From positions 247,696-311,695 of the forward strand of contig JAPJBO010000170.1 of assembly GCA_030068145.1 (NCBI GenBank): 64,000 nucleotides of DNA, read 5' to 3'. The position numbers were made by a program, and so were the translations under genes. The stretch is from Diplonema papillatum (lineage: Eukaryota > Euglenozoa > Diplonemea > Diplonemida > Diplonemidae). The notes under the pieces are model-generated. The model saw only the letters and a list, made by a program, of their open reading frames with translations. It had not been told where the DNA came from and searched no databases. This document shows positions 31,301-41,400 of this stretch, piece after piece. Position 1 is the stretch's first letter. Each line of letters opens with the position of its first letter.

Positions 31301-32924
31301 GGTTGGTGTCCCAGCACTTGGCGTCAGTACCGAAAACGTTGAAGCGTTGTCCCACCGCACGAAACAAAGAGGCCCCTTTTTGCTTTGCCGCAAGTTTCTA
31401 AGCAAAGACGAAATCTCAAACTGCCAGCACGGAGTCTAAGTGGTTTCGGTCTCTCGTTTGCGGAGTCGACGACCCCGACATTCTGTTTTGCCCCGACTCC
31501 ACCCTGTGGAGGGAGCTTCCGTGGGAATCCCACTCCAATCCTGTAGTTCCGCAGTTTGACGCTAATCAGGCTCAGATACGAGTCAGTACGCGTGCACGCA
31601 GCACGGTGCTGGATTCTGGAGTCTACGCTATATCGCCGAACAAAAGCCACTACGACTGTGCCCGGCCCAGGGTTCCACCGAAGATTTGGTCGACCGTTCA
31701 GCCACTCCGACGACTCAGACTGGTCGCCGGCCACTGTGATATCCACAAAGTACGTGCGCTCGGCTAAGGCCGGCGCGTGGCGAGACTGGAGGCAGCAGTT
31801 ACTGGGGGGGGCTAATTACTATTGAACCGTATAGTACAATTGAACCGTATAATACAATTGAACTTTTTTTTCGGGGAATCGGCGCATCCCAACCGTATAA
31901 TACAATTGAATTGTAATGTTACTGTACGGCTGACACTTTCGCACTGCCGTTGAGTGTGAGCCAGCCAGTGAGGCGGTTTCAGGGCCGGTTTCGTTTCGGC
32001 TTTTTTTGGAAAAGTCATGTTAGACCTCCAAAGCGGAGAAGAAATCTTAAAACGAGGTTTTGGAACCCGGGGCTTCCTAAGGTTTTGACATGATGATGTC
32101 GCTGATGCCGTTGCTCGTGCCAAATTCTTGGAGCTGGCTGTGTGCGGGGGATCATGAAGCACAAACATGGCAATGGGCCGGCAATCGCAGTGTGGGGGTG
32201 GCTCCGGAGCTGCTGTGCCAGGTCCGGAGTTGACTTCGGAGCCAGCCGGAGACACTGCCAATCGTGACCGTGGCCCGGCATGGGGGATGGCCCATCGGAT
32301 GGGACATCTTGTTAGCCCCAGATTTATCAGTGGTTCCCGTCTGCCGCCAGCGCTCTCTCTCCAAAAGAGAAGCAGTAAGTTCGTCGGACTGCGGTCGCCA
32401 TGCTGTTGGAAACTCTGATACTGAGCAACAGCCCCAGAAAAAGTGAACCTTCGGCCCAAGTTAGGGTACTCTCTTCCAAGAGTCTTGGCAGGAGTCTTGC
32501 CAGGTGTTGGTGGAAACACCCACGGCATGCACCAGTTGGGTATTTCCGACCCGGTGCACGAGAAATCAGGGCTCGGAGTCCTAACTGCGGGCTCCAACCT
32601 TTCGCTTGTTGTGTGAAGGTTTTCCCTTCAGTTTTTGCTCGGAGTTGCATTGTACTCACACTGTCACCGTGACTGTGTCATTTAGTCACGACAACAACGT
32701 GTTTCTAACAGGCAAGCTGCACTTCAATTGTAATACACTAGTGTTTTTTGGGGGGGGTCTGAGACCCCCCAATTCCACGCCGTGTATCGTTATATTACAA
32801 TTGAACTCAATTGTAATTGGCCCCCCCCAGTAGGTGATAGCTAGCTATAGCTAAGTCTCACACTGTGCAGACTTCGACTGACAATGGTACCGAAATTGGG
32901 CTCAGATTTTACACTTGCCGGAAT

Positions 32925-33140
32925 TTGTTCAAAGTTTGAAAACCGTACCGTAATGGGTTCAAAGTTTGAAAACCATACCGTAATGGGTTTCAAAGTTTGG
33001 AACCTACCGTAATTCGTTCAAAGTTTGGAAAACCATACCGTATTGGGTTCAAAGTTTGGGACCATACCGTAATGGGTTCAAAGTTTGGATCATGTACCTT
33101 AATGGGTTCAAAGTTTGGATAGCATACTGTAATGGGTTTT
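32925..33140 (-). repeat. CCATT-type tandem array, ACCGTAATGGGTT variant
   Basis: About seven ~29-bp units of CCGTAATGGGTTCAAAGTTTG with GAAAACCATA spacers. On the minus strand this reads CAAACTTTGAACCCATTACGG, again CCCATT preceded by an AAACTTT linker. Confidence 0.8.
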
Positions 33141-33745
33141 GGCCCGGCTGCATGATGGCAGGAGAAATGGCTCCTGCCATGCGCCCTGGCGGCTCCAGTC
33201 TCTCTCTCAGCCTGCCAGCCTGCGGCAGGGAGGACAAGATCCAGTCACCAGCCGCCAGCTCCTGATTATTTTCAGACGACTGGCACTTTTTCTTTGCAGC
33301 TTCTACTGTAAGAGTAGCATCACTCAAATCTTGATTGGCCCGCTCCTCCTCTGGAGTCATTCGTGACGTCGCGCCCGTCGCTGGTTACTACTCGTGGTAA
33401 AACAGTGGCTCTGATTCTGAAGAGGTTTCGGCACAGAATTTGGAAGCGCTACAAGTAGAACGGGCTGGTCACTCGCGCATACCTGAATTATGCACGAATC
33501 TGTGTGCACAATACCTTTAGAAAACCGTTTACCCGTAGTCTGCGGTGTCAGTGACCCAGTGCGCAACCAGGATACCGAGCCGGGACGCAGCAGCCAACCA
33601 CAATGCTGGCACCTTGTTCGAGGAACGGATCCGACGGAAATCAGCATCGGAAATGGCGAACCCAAAAATGGCTGGGATTTTTTGGATGTATGGGTGGTGA
33701 GTTCGAATCCCACCCTGGGCAATTTTCAATGTTCGAGAATCCCCG
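33130..33745. repeat. Body of the 1,378-bp non-autonomous element, orphan copy
   Basis: Matches the interiors of the elements at 46789-48166 and 50021-51398 almost throughout, including the T-arm-like GAGTTCGAATCCCACC near 33700. It lacks their terminal arrays: similarity ends at AATGTTCGAGAAT, and different sequence follows (33746-33990, with no gene). Confidence 0.8.
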
Positions 33746-33993
33746 CTTTTTGCTCGCTTTTTTCTCGGATGAAGAGAACGGTGCCAAATAGACCCGGAAC
33801 CGTAAGTGGATCCCTGTGGTTCGTCGGCCTTGCATTGCCGCAGGGTACCATGGATTACCATGGCGAACACGTCCAAACCGGTCCAAAAAGGCTGCTTGCA
33901 GGGATCGATCCCCTGCAAAAAGCTTGTTTTTCAGTGGCTCTGGAAGAACAGGGGGTGTGGGAAGGCACCAGCATAGGTGGACACCCCCTGAGA

Positions 33994-34119
33994 GGGCTGG
34001 TGCCCATTACAGCACGGTTTTGTTAGATTTGCCCATTACAGCACGGTTTTCTTAGATTTGCCCATTCGGTGTTTTCGAGTGCCCATTACAGCACGGTTTT
34101 CTTAGATTTGCCCATTCGG
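33994..34119 (+). repeat. CCATT-type array, ACAGCACGG variant (left arm, interrupted by a MULE)
   Basis: Starts GGGCTGGTGCCCATTACAGC and continues as three ~30-bp units (GCCCATTACAGCACGGTTTT with GTTAGATTT or CTTAGATTT spacers). The MULE at 34120-38461 is inserted exactly at its CCCATTCGG. The mirror array lies at 51399-51634. Confidence 0.8.
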
Positions 34120-35130
34120 GGGGCAAATACCATTCTCACACAAAAAAACAAATTTTTACCATTCTCACACAAGTTTCAACAAACCTTACCATTCTCACAC
34201 GGTCGCAACAAATTTTACCATTCTCACACAAGCTCCAACAAATGTTACCATTCTCACACAGTCGCAACAAATGCTACCATTCTCACACAGTTGAACAAAT
34301 AGTAGTTGAAATACCAAAGACCAGAGAGGCGGGTTTGAACCGACGCCACTCAAATTCTAAGATTATAAGACCCCAAACTTTCAAGTTTGGGCATTCTCAC
34401 CCGAGGAATACGCGTAAAGTAGTCGGGTCACTCAACAGCTCAGTCATGAACGACTGTCCAGGCCTTGTGACCCTGGATGGCATTTTCCCCCGTTCCTTCC
34501 CCCCGTGAAGTAGACCACGGGGATGGGAATCTTTTTTTTTTTTTTTGGACTTTTGTTACACCCAGGGGTTTTTTAGGGGGTCCCCCAGATTTTTTTTTTT
34601 TTTGGATTTTGTCCTTTTCGGATTTTTTTTTTTTTTTGGATTTTGTCCTTTTCGGATTTTTTTTTTTTCAGCAGGGATCTGTCGCCAGCAGTTGATGGAG
34701 GTCTGGAACGCAAAGGTGAAAGAAGTCGTCGCGAACACACTCAAGAACGTCGAAGAGCCGCCGCGCAAAGTACGGAAGCTCATACGGCCCCGGGGGCAAG
34801 TCCAGCAGGGGACGACCGAAATTTGCGGAAGACAGCAAAAAAACGCACAGAAAATTGTGCTTTTTCGAAAAAAATGGACGGGCGAATGGCCCCAAAGTGG
34901 AAAAACTATCGGTTCCCATTTGACAATGTCTGGGCTGTGCAATCGCGCTCCAGCTGCCCTGCGGAAGTGAAAGGCGAGTTTCGAGCGAATTCGACACGAA
35001 AAAAAAAATTTTTTTTTTGAGCTGCCACGAGCTACCAGAGCTACCGGTAGCTGAGCTACCAGTGTAGCTACCAGCTACCGTAGCTGGCCCCCACTGATTC
35101 AGACGTAGACTGCGGGCTAGTGGTGGACGA

Positions 35131-37959
35131 CTAAAGTGCACAGCCTGAGCAGTAATCCTTGTCGCAGGGCTTGCAAGCCCACGACTGGTTCTTCACTGCC
35201 TTGTGCCACCTCCTCCGCCTTTTCGGTGCGGAAAGGCAAACCGGCACCCGGTCGCACATCCACGTACCCGCTGTGCGCGGCAGCAACTTCTGCCCGCACA
35301 CAGGGCAGATGTGGCTAGGCACTGGGACTCCGCCAGCACCTGCGGGAAGTGGATCGTCGAGTGCAGCTGGGGCTTCCCCATCGCCTACAGGAAGCGGATC
35401 GTCGAGTGCAGCTGGGGCTTCGCCATCGCCTGCAGGAAGCGGATCGTCGAGTGCAGGAAGTGGATCGTCGACTGCAGCTGGGGCTGCGCCATAGCCTACA
35501 GGAAGCGGATCGTCGAGTGCAGGAAGCGGATCGTCGAGTGCAGCTGGGGCTTCCCCATCGCCTACAGGAAGCGGATCGTCGAGTGCAGCTGGGGCTTCGC
35601 CATCGCCTGCAGGAAGCGGATCGTCGAGTGCAGGAAGTGGATCGTCGAGTGCAGCTGGGGCTGCGCCATAGCCTGCGGGAAGCGGATCGTCGAGTGCAGC
35701 TGGGGCTGCGCCATAGCCTACGGGAAGTGGATCGTCGAGTGCAGCTGGGGCTTCGCCATAATCTGCGGGAAGCGGATCGTCGAATGGAAGCGGATCGTCG
35801 AAGGGAAGCGGATCGTCGAATGCAGCTGGGGCTTCGCCATAGTCTGCGGGAAGCGGATCGTCGAATGCAGCTGGGGCTTCGCCATCGCCTGCGGGAAGCG
35901 GATCGTTGATTGCAGCTGGGGCTGCGCCGGGAGCTACTGCTGGGACTCCGCGCTTTGGGGCTGGTTTACCCGCCGGCTTTGCAGCTGCCTTTCTGCCTGT
36001 ACGCGCTGCCACTCTCGGTCCCCGTCGAGCACGCCTGTTATCGCGACGGATAGGCAGCTGCGCAATCTCCTCGTCTGTTGCCTGGCACGTGTTCTGGTAG
36101 TGCCCGGTGGCGCTACAGCGGCGGCAGCGCACTTCACGTACCACCCGAGGTGCTGCGACCTCCCCTGCCGAAGCAACCCTTGCTTCGTTGTGCTGTCCTC
36201 GTCGCCGAGGGACCGCACCCACGGGAGGCAGTGCGTCGTCGCTGGCCCACACACTCCGCTGGAGCGGCACGAGACCTCGGCAATTCATATCCCGGTACCT
36301 GCCGGTCCGCAGTTCGGCGGAGAGCAAATTCAGGGCACTGAACTTGCTCTCCTGCGGTAGGGGGCGGGACACAACTTCGATAACCGCGCAGATATGTGCA
36401 CACGGTATCGTCAGCAGCACAGACTTTGCGCACGTGCAAGAGAAGCGGTGTGTACCAGTACGTGTGACACAGAACTGGAATCCTGCGGGGTTGCGGACGG
36501 CGAACAAAGGGCCTTCGGCACTCATGCCACTGATGGTGACACGGCAAAGCTGTCCCAGGTCGTTGTTTTCCCGAACACGGTACAACGGTGTTTCGAGAAC
36601 CCGGTTGGGTGGGATACCCGCAGCTGGGGTGTTAGCCACGAAAAACGCCGTGACAACTTCTATGTACATCTGGAAGATGGCGAGGACGTGTGTTTTGCGA
36701 GCTGGGACCAGTCGGGAGTTGAACGACTCGCTCGCGTTGCTCGAATAGTGAGCATCAGAGGCCTCTGGTCTTTGCGGGGTGGGGGGCCGTGCCAGCGCTC
36801 TAACGGCACCCACGGGGAGGTACACATCAGCCCACCGGTGTCTCATTCGACCCAGGTAGACAGACGCTTCTTCGGCGCCTTCGGCGCCTGATTCCAAGAG
36901 AGAGGCAAACGCGACATCGTACATCTCCTCGTTTTCCGCGCGCGCCAGGGAATCGACAAACCTGTCGAATTCCTGGTGTTTCCAGCGTGCCCTCACGTTC
37001 CCCTTCACGTGGACGGTGCAGTTTCCATGGATGACCATAGGAAGCTCTGCCGCGACAATGGCGGCAAGGCCCTGTCGCTTGTCTGTTACCAGGGTAACCC
37101 CGTCGAGGAGAAATGATCTCCTGAGGTGCTGGAGAAACATTGTCCAGGCTGCGTTGCACTCCGCCAGAAACGGAAAAACTGCGACGCCCAGGGGGAGCAG
37201 GTGGCCGTTTGTGTCCAGCGCACACGCTGAAAGAACCACACCTTTCACTTCACCTTTCAAAAAGGTTCCATCTGCAGTCACGTACCTGTGGTTCAGGAGT
37301 CCGAACGCCCTCTTGGAGGGCCCCAGGGCAAGATAGCCATGGTGAAACCGGTCTTCGACCCGGTGCACTACGCTGTCGCTTCCTGGGTTGCGGGCGCAGA
37401 CCTCGCTGAAGAAATCAGCGAGTTTTCTGTACGAGTCTTTCGTCGACCCGTACAGGTCTGTGTGGACTTTCCGCAGCGCGGAGCCCGCCACACGGTGAGA
37501 GACTGAAACCCCGTGTGCCCCGTGGAACGCGGCAGCCAGCCCCCGTGGACCTGTTTCCGGGTGCTGCTCGATGAAAGCCCTCATAAGGCTAGCAACGGTC
37601 TTTGCCATCCCCTTGGTCCCCCCCTGCCCAATGCTTTCGCAGGTGTGCTCCATTTTGGTAATACACTTCCACACACCGTGAAGCAGCGCAACGGACAAAA
37701 AAAACTCGCACGCCGTGGTGCGCTCCGGGTCCGAGCTGGTGTCGGATGCGCCGTCATCGTCAGGCTGGTCAGGCTGGTCCTGTGTTCTGGCTGTGCATCG
37801 GTATATGATGCGTTGTGTGTTTCTGTCTTGCAGAAACAGAGTTTGGCCGCTGGTGTTCGCCACCAGCATGACGTGCTCGCAACACGCAGCAGCTGTTGCG
37901 AACACATCACCTTCTTTCAGCTCGACGCGCTCCGCAGGCTGGGCAGGCTGTGGCTGCAT
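35131..37959 (-). CDS. MULE-family transposase, SWIM and zinc knuckle, with acidic repeat linker
   Basis: Transposase of 942 residues, cutting and joining the ends of its own element. An N-terminal Cys/His zinc-binding region is seen (YRC...C...WKC...EHTC, about 53-107). The MULE catalytic domain follows: TADGTF (Asp230), the E..AAW..F element (about 267-275) and LVTDKRQG (Asp293). I cannot place the catalytic Glu with certainty. A SWIM finger (CTC...CAH, about 507-528) and a CCHC knuckle (CRRCSATGHYQNTC, about 612-625) come next. Residues ~676-873 are a tandem repeat of a ~15-residue acidic unit with LDDPLP; the C-terminus is a zinc-ribbon-like Cys cluster (CPVC...CKPCDKDYCSGC). ATG 37959 is the first in frame. 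The frame is intact, so possibly active. Confidence 0.85.
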   Translation of the reverse strand: MQPQPAQPAERVELKEGDVFATAAACCEHVMLVANTSGQTLFLQDRNTQRIIYRCTARTQDQPDQPDDDGASDTSSDPERTTACEFFLSVALLHGVWKCITKMEHTCESIGQGGTKGMAKTVASLMRAFIEQHPETGPRGLAAAFHGAHGVSVSHRVAGSALRKVHTDLYGSTKDSYRKLADFFSEVCARNPGSDSVVHRVEDRFHHGYLALGPSKRAFGLLNHRYVTADGTFLKGEVKGVVLSACALDTNGHLLPLGVAVFPFLAECNAAWTMFLQHLRRSFLLDGVTLVTDKRQGLAAIVAAELPMVIHGNCTVHVKGNVRARWKHQEFDRFVDSLARAENEEMYDVAFASLLESGAEGAEEASVYLGRMRHRWADVYLPVGAVRALARPPTPQRPEASDAHYSSNASESFNSRLVPARKTHVLAIFQMYIEVVTAFFVANTPAAGIPPNRVLETPLYRVRENNDLGQLCRVTISGMSAEGPLFAVRNPAGFQFCVTRTGTHRFSCTCAKSVLLTIPCAHICAVIEVVSRPLPQESKFSALNLLSAELRTGRYRDMNCRGLVPLQRSVWASDDALPPVGAVPRRRGQHNEARVASAGEVAAPRVVREVRCRRCSATGHYQNTCQATDEEIAQLPIRRDNRRARRGPRVAARTGRKAAAKPAGKPAPKRGVPAVAPGAAPAAINDPLPAGDGEAPAAFDDPLPADYGEAPAAFDDPLPFDDPLPFDDPLPADYGEAPAALDDPLPVGYGAAPAALDDPLPAGYGAAPAALDDPLPALDDPLPAGDGEAPAALDDPLPVGDGEAPAALDDPLPALDDPLPVGYGAAPAAVDDPLPALDDPLPAGDGEAPAALDDPLPVGDGEAPAALDDPLPAGAGGVPVPSHICPVCGQKLLPRTAGTWMCDRVPVCLSAPKRRRRWHKAVKNQSWACKPCDKDYCSGCAL
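35340..35930. repeat. Coding minisatellite in the transposase
   Basis: About 17 units of ~45 bp with shorter 15-30 bp sub-units (GCGGGAAGCGGATCGTCGA core) encode the LDDPLP repeats on the minus strand. Long open frames on the plus strand here are by-products of the stop-free unit. Confidence 0.85.
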
Positions 37960-38461
37960 CTTTGTGTTGCTGTCTCCCCCCCCCCCGCGTCCCCCCCTGT
38001 CGACTTTTGTTCCCCCCGTATCCTGTTTTGAGAGTGTGTGGTTTTTGCTGCTGGCCGGTCGCCAGAACTTGGCTAGCTTGCATTGAAGGGGAGGTGGCGC
38101 TGCTCACCTGCCAGATCTATGCGGGTCTAGCTGCTGCCCCTGAAGCTTTCTAACCATTTTGTGTCTACACGCGACTGTGAGAGAATGGTAAGAAATTGTT
38201 TGGACTGTGTGAGAATGGTAGCATTTGTTGCGACTGTGTGAGAATGGTAGCATTTGTTGCGACTGTGTGAGAATGGTAAGGAATTGTTTGGACTGTGTGA
38301 GAATGGTAGCATTTGTTGCGACTGTGTGAGAATGGTAGCATTTGTTGCGACTGTGTGAGAATGGTAGCATTTGTTGCGACTGTGTGAGAATGGTAACATT
38401 TGTTGCAACCGTGTGAGAATGGTAAGAATTGTTGAAAAAGTGTGAGAATGGTGTTTACCCC

Positions 38462-41400
38462 CCCATTCGGTGCCTCAAAAAGTGTCACTTGCAGGATTGG
38501 CTATTTTTGAACCCGAAAAAGTGTCACATGCAGGACTCGAACTCACGACCTTCAGACCTTCCTCTGCATTGTAACATTGACATCCACGTTTTGGACGATG
38601 GACAATGGCTGTATTGTGAATGAATGACAGTTCCTTCAGCTGCTCAGAAGAGCCGCGTCCGGAACGGTCAATTGTGGCCTCTAACCACAAAGTAGCCACC
38701 GGTGATACGGGTCACTCAACAGCTCAGTCACGCATGACTGTCCAGGCCTTGTGACCCTGGATGGCATTTTCCCCCGTACCTACCCCCTGTGGCAGCCGAG
38801 GGTTGGCATTTTTTAAATTTTTTGGTGTTTCTTGGGGGTTTTTAAGGGGGTCCCCCGTTTTTTTTACTGATCCTTCTGATTTTTTCCTGATTTTTCTGAT
38901 TTTTCCTGATTTTTCTGATTTTTTTTCTGATTTGAGCGTGTGATTTTCTGAGGTTTGACCATCTTTCTTGTGCGGTCGACGTTTTTTTTCCATTTCTGAT
39001 TTCTTGATTTATCATTCCTTCTCATGAACAATGGGCGTGTAGAATGGTGTTTTCGACGATCCCGTACGGGAGTTCAGCTTTGTGTGTGGTGTGACTTGTT
39101 TTTCTAGACAAAAACCCGTTTTCACATTGCTTTGAGGGTGTGTCCCGATTCGGGGACCCGAATCAAAAAACCACTGCGTTGTCTTAGACGCAACCTGGGC
39201 AGTAGCTTCTGTCACACTCCTCACAGAACCAGGACCTTATCGCCGACTCGACAGTAACCAACTTCCTTTTCTTCGGATTCGTTAGGCATGAGCCTAGACG
39301 GTCACACGTCCACGGGCCCGATGTTCGTCGAACAAGGGACTCCCCGCATGGACACTGTGGTGGCGTAGTTCTCTTTCCAGAGGACATGGAACTCGGCTGG
39401 GTCGGCGGGATGAGGAATGGATCATCAAGGCAGGCTGACAAATCCGTGTGGTGACTCGGGTGAGGCTCATCGAAGTCGGGCGCATCAAATGCAGCAGGAG
39501 CCTGAGGAGGGTTCCTGGCCACGTTGACAGCAGCCTGGGCAGGGGCATCGAGCCCGCCGCCACCAGCTGCGGCTGAGGTGGCTGTGTTCGGAGAAGCCTT
39601 CGGAGCGGCTTTCTTGGCGGCTGGTTTCCTCGGTGCTGGTACAGCTACTCTTGGGCCTGACCGAGAGTCGGATCGAGCAGCATCGACAGGCTGGTCCAAA
39701 GCCTCTGAATCCTGGGCTCTGCAACCCAATCGGTTGTGTCCTTCTCCACCGCAACGAGTGCACTTCACAGCAGTTCTTGTCTGTCGTGCTCTTGTTGCTG
39801 GCTGTCCTTCGGTGGCCGCGACAGCAGCTGCCCCAGATGACTCTCTTCGCGCCTCAACGTGGCCACGTCGACGGGGTGCTGTGTCACGGGCAGGTGGAAG
39901 CGTCGTGTCCCTACGCCAGACACTCCTCTCAAGGGGGACGACACCTCTCGAGTACGCCAGAACGTAGCCACCGTGCCTCAACTCTGGACCCACGAGGGCG
40001 ACTGGGTTCTGTGGCGGGGTGAACGCCATGAGAACCCTGCAGATGTGAACACAAGGGATCCGCACAAGCCGAGACCTTGCGCATGTGCATGTGAACTTCC
40101 CAAGCTGAGTGTTTTCCTCGGAGTTCGGTTCGTTTGCCACCGCGAACCGGTTTGCCACCGCGAACCGGTTTGCCACCGCGAACCGGTAGCCAAGCTGGTC
40201 GCGAACCTCGAACATGCGGCCACCTCTCGGGGTTGTTCCCGTTTCTTGTGCGGACAGCTTTCGGGCATCCTTTGCATTATTTGTGACATGCTGTTGTGGC
40301 ACTTCCAAAACAGTGCCACCTGAGCGGATTACAACGTTCGCTTGGACTCCAGGGTCAGGCTGGGGCGGAGCATTCTTCAGGAAAAACTCCGAAACCTTTC
40401 CACGATACTTGTCCATCAGCGACAAGATGTGAACCTTTCTTGCCTGAAGCAACGAGGCGTTGAAGCTCTCACTCGCATTCGAGCTGCGGTGCAGGTCGTA
40501 TGGAAGCTTAGCTAGCGCCCGTCGTGCACTTGCAGGCAGGTGCGCGTCAGCCCACTGATGGCTTGACGGCAGCAGGTAGTCCAGGACACCCGCTGCTTCG
40601 TCAGGAAATTGGGTTTTCAGGGCTTCCTGAGCAACTTCAAAAAGCTCCTCGTTTTGAGCACGAGAAAGCGCCTTCAGATGCGGCTTGAATTTCGAAGTTT
40701 TGAACTTCGACTTCAGGTTGTCCTGAATGTGTGTCACACAATGAAGGTGAGTCACACCAGGGACTTCTTCCGCGATCACGCGATCAAGCCCTGTTCTTCT
40801 GTCGGTCATGAGGGACTTCCCGTCCAAGTCAAACGATCTGCGGACACTTTGGATGAAGGAGCGCCAGCCTTCGTTGCCCTCGTGCATGTCGGGGAAGACA
40901 GCCACGGCGAGCGGAAGCACTCGGGAGGCAGGGTCCACAGCGACCAATGCCAACAAGTGCCCTCTCATTTCTCCCTTGAGAAATGCCCCGTCAGCAGAGA
41001 GGAGGGACGGCTGCAGCATCCGAAATGCTTCTTTGCAGCAGGAGAGGGCCAAGTAGGCGTGGTGGAACCTCCCGTCGGAAGTCCGGTGGACGTAGGCATC
41101 AGTGCCCGGGTTTTTTTCCTTGAGGTGCTGCAGGAAGTCGGCAACCTGTGCGTACGCCTCGTCCACGGTACCGAAGAGGTCGTCTTCCACCTGCTGAATC
41201 GCCACGCGTGCGATTTTGTTCGACACCTGGATGTCGAACTTCGAACGGAAGGCACTCGCCACGATGCTGGCGGTCACCTTCTTCTCCGAGATGAGCTGCC
41301 TCATCTCGTTGGCAACTACTTTCGCCATGCCCTTCGTGCAGGCCTGCCCCACGGTTTGGCAGGTATGCTCGTGGGCTTCCACACACTTCCACGAGCCTCC

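Larger units (their letters stand above)
28922..32865. mobile_element. Candidate DNA element with AGCT-rich terminal inverted repeats
   Basis: CAGTGTGAGACTTAGC with following TAGCTAGCT repeats at 28922-28948 is matched perfectly, inverted, at 32839-32865 (27 bp). CAGTG termini recall hAT transposons, but the flanks show no 8-bp duplication and no hAT transposase is inside. Another copy of this end, AGCTAAGTCTCACACTG, lies at about 60292-60308. The interior is a mosaic: the 30-kb and 31-kb arrays, two ~180-bp direct repeats (about 29838-30010 and 32058-32212) and GC-rich CACCGGTGCG tracts. Confidence 0.45.
34120..38461 (-). mobile_element. Autonomous MULE transposon with tandem-array terminal repeats (foldback type)
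   Basis: Starts GGGGCAAATACCATTCTCAC and ends, inverted, with GTGAGAATGGTGTTTACCCC. The 9-bp duplication CCCATTCGG flanks it at 34111-34119 and 38462-38470; MULEs typically make 8-11 bp. Each terminal inverted repeat is itself a tandem array: six ~29-bp units on the left (34120-34296) and ten on the right (38165-38461), each with the core ACCATTCTCACAC and spacers GTCGCAACAAATGCT or GTCCAAACAATTTCTT. Inside lie the transposase gene (35131-37959) and, at 34430-34680, a subterminal block (CTGTCCAGGCCTTGTGACCC, a GGGGGTCCCCC palindrome and long T-runs) shared with the neighbouring MULE. A T-arm-like GGGTTTGAACC sits at about 34330. Confidence 0.85.

Noticed and set aside
34120-34296. CRISPR-like look of the ACCATTCTCACAC arrays (short constant core, ~15-bp variable part)
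   Set aside because: Spacers are only two or three recurring types, arrays form inverted element ends, and the DNA is eukaryotic. They are terminal repeats.
35203-36360. 385-codon plus-strand frame rich in WIVECSWG repeats
   Set aside because: Antisense of the repeat-rich part of the MULE transposase; the real gene is on the minus strand.
38104-38488. His/Thr/Ser-rich frames (HSHTVATNATI repeats) here and at 43.9-45.8 kb
   Set aside because: Translations of the tandem terminal arrays, not proteins.
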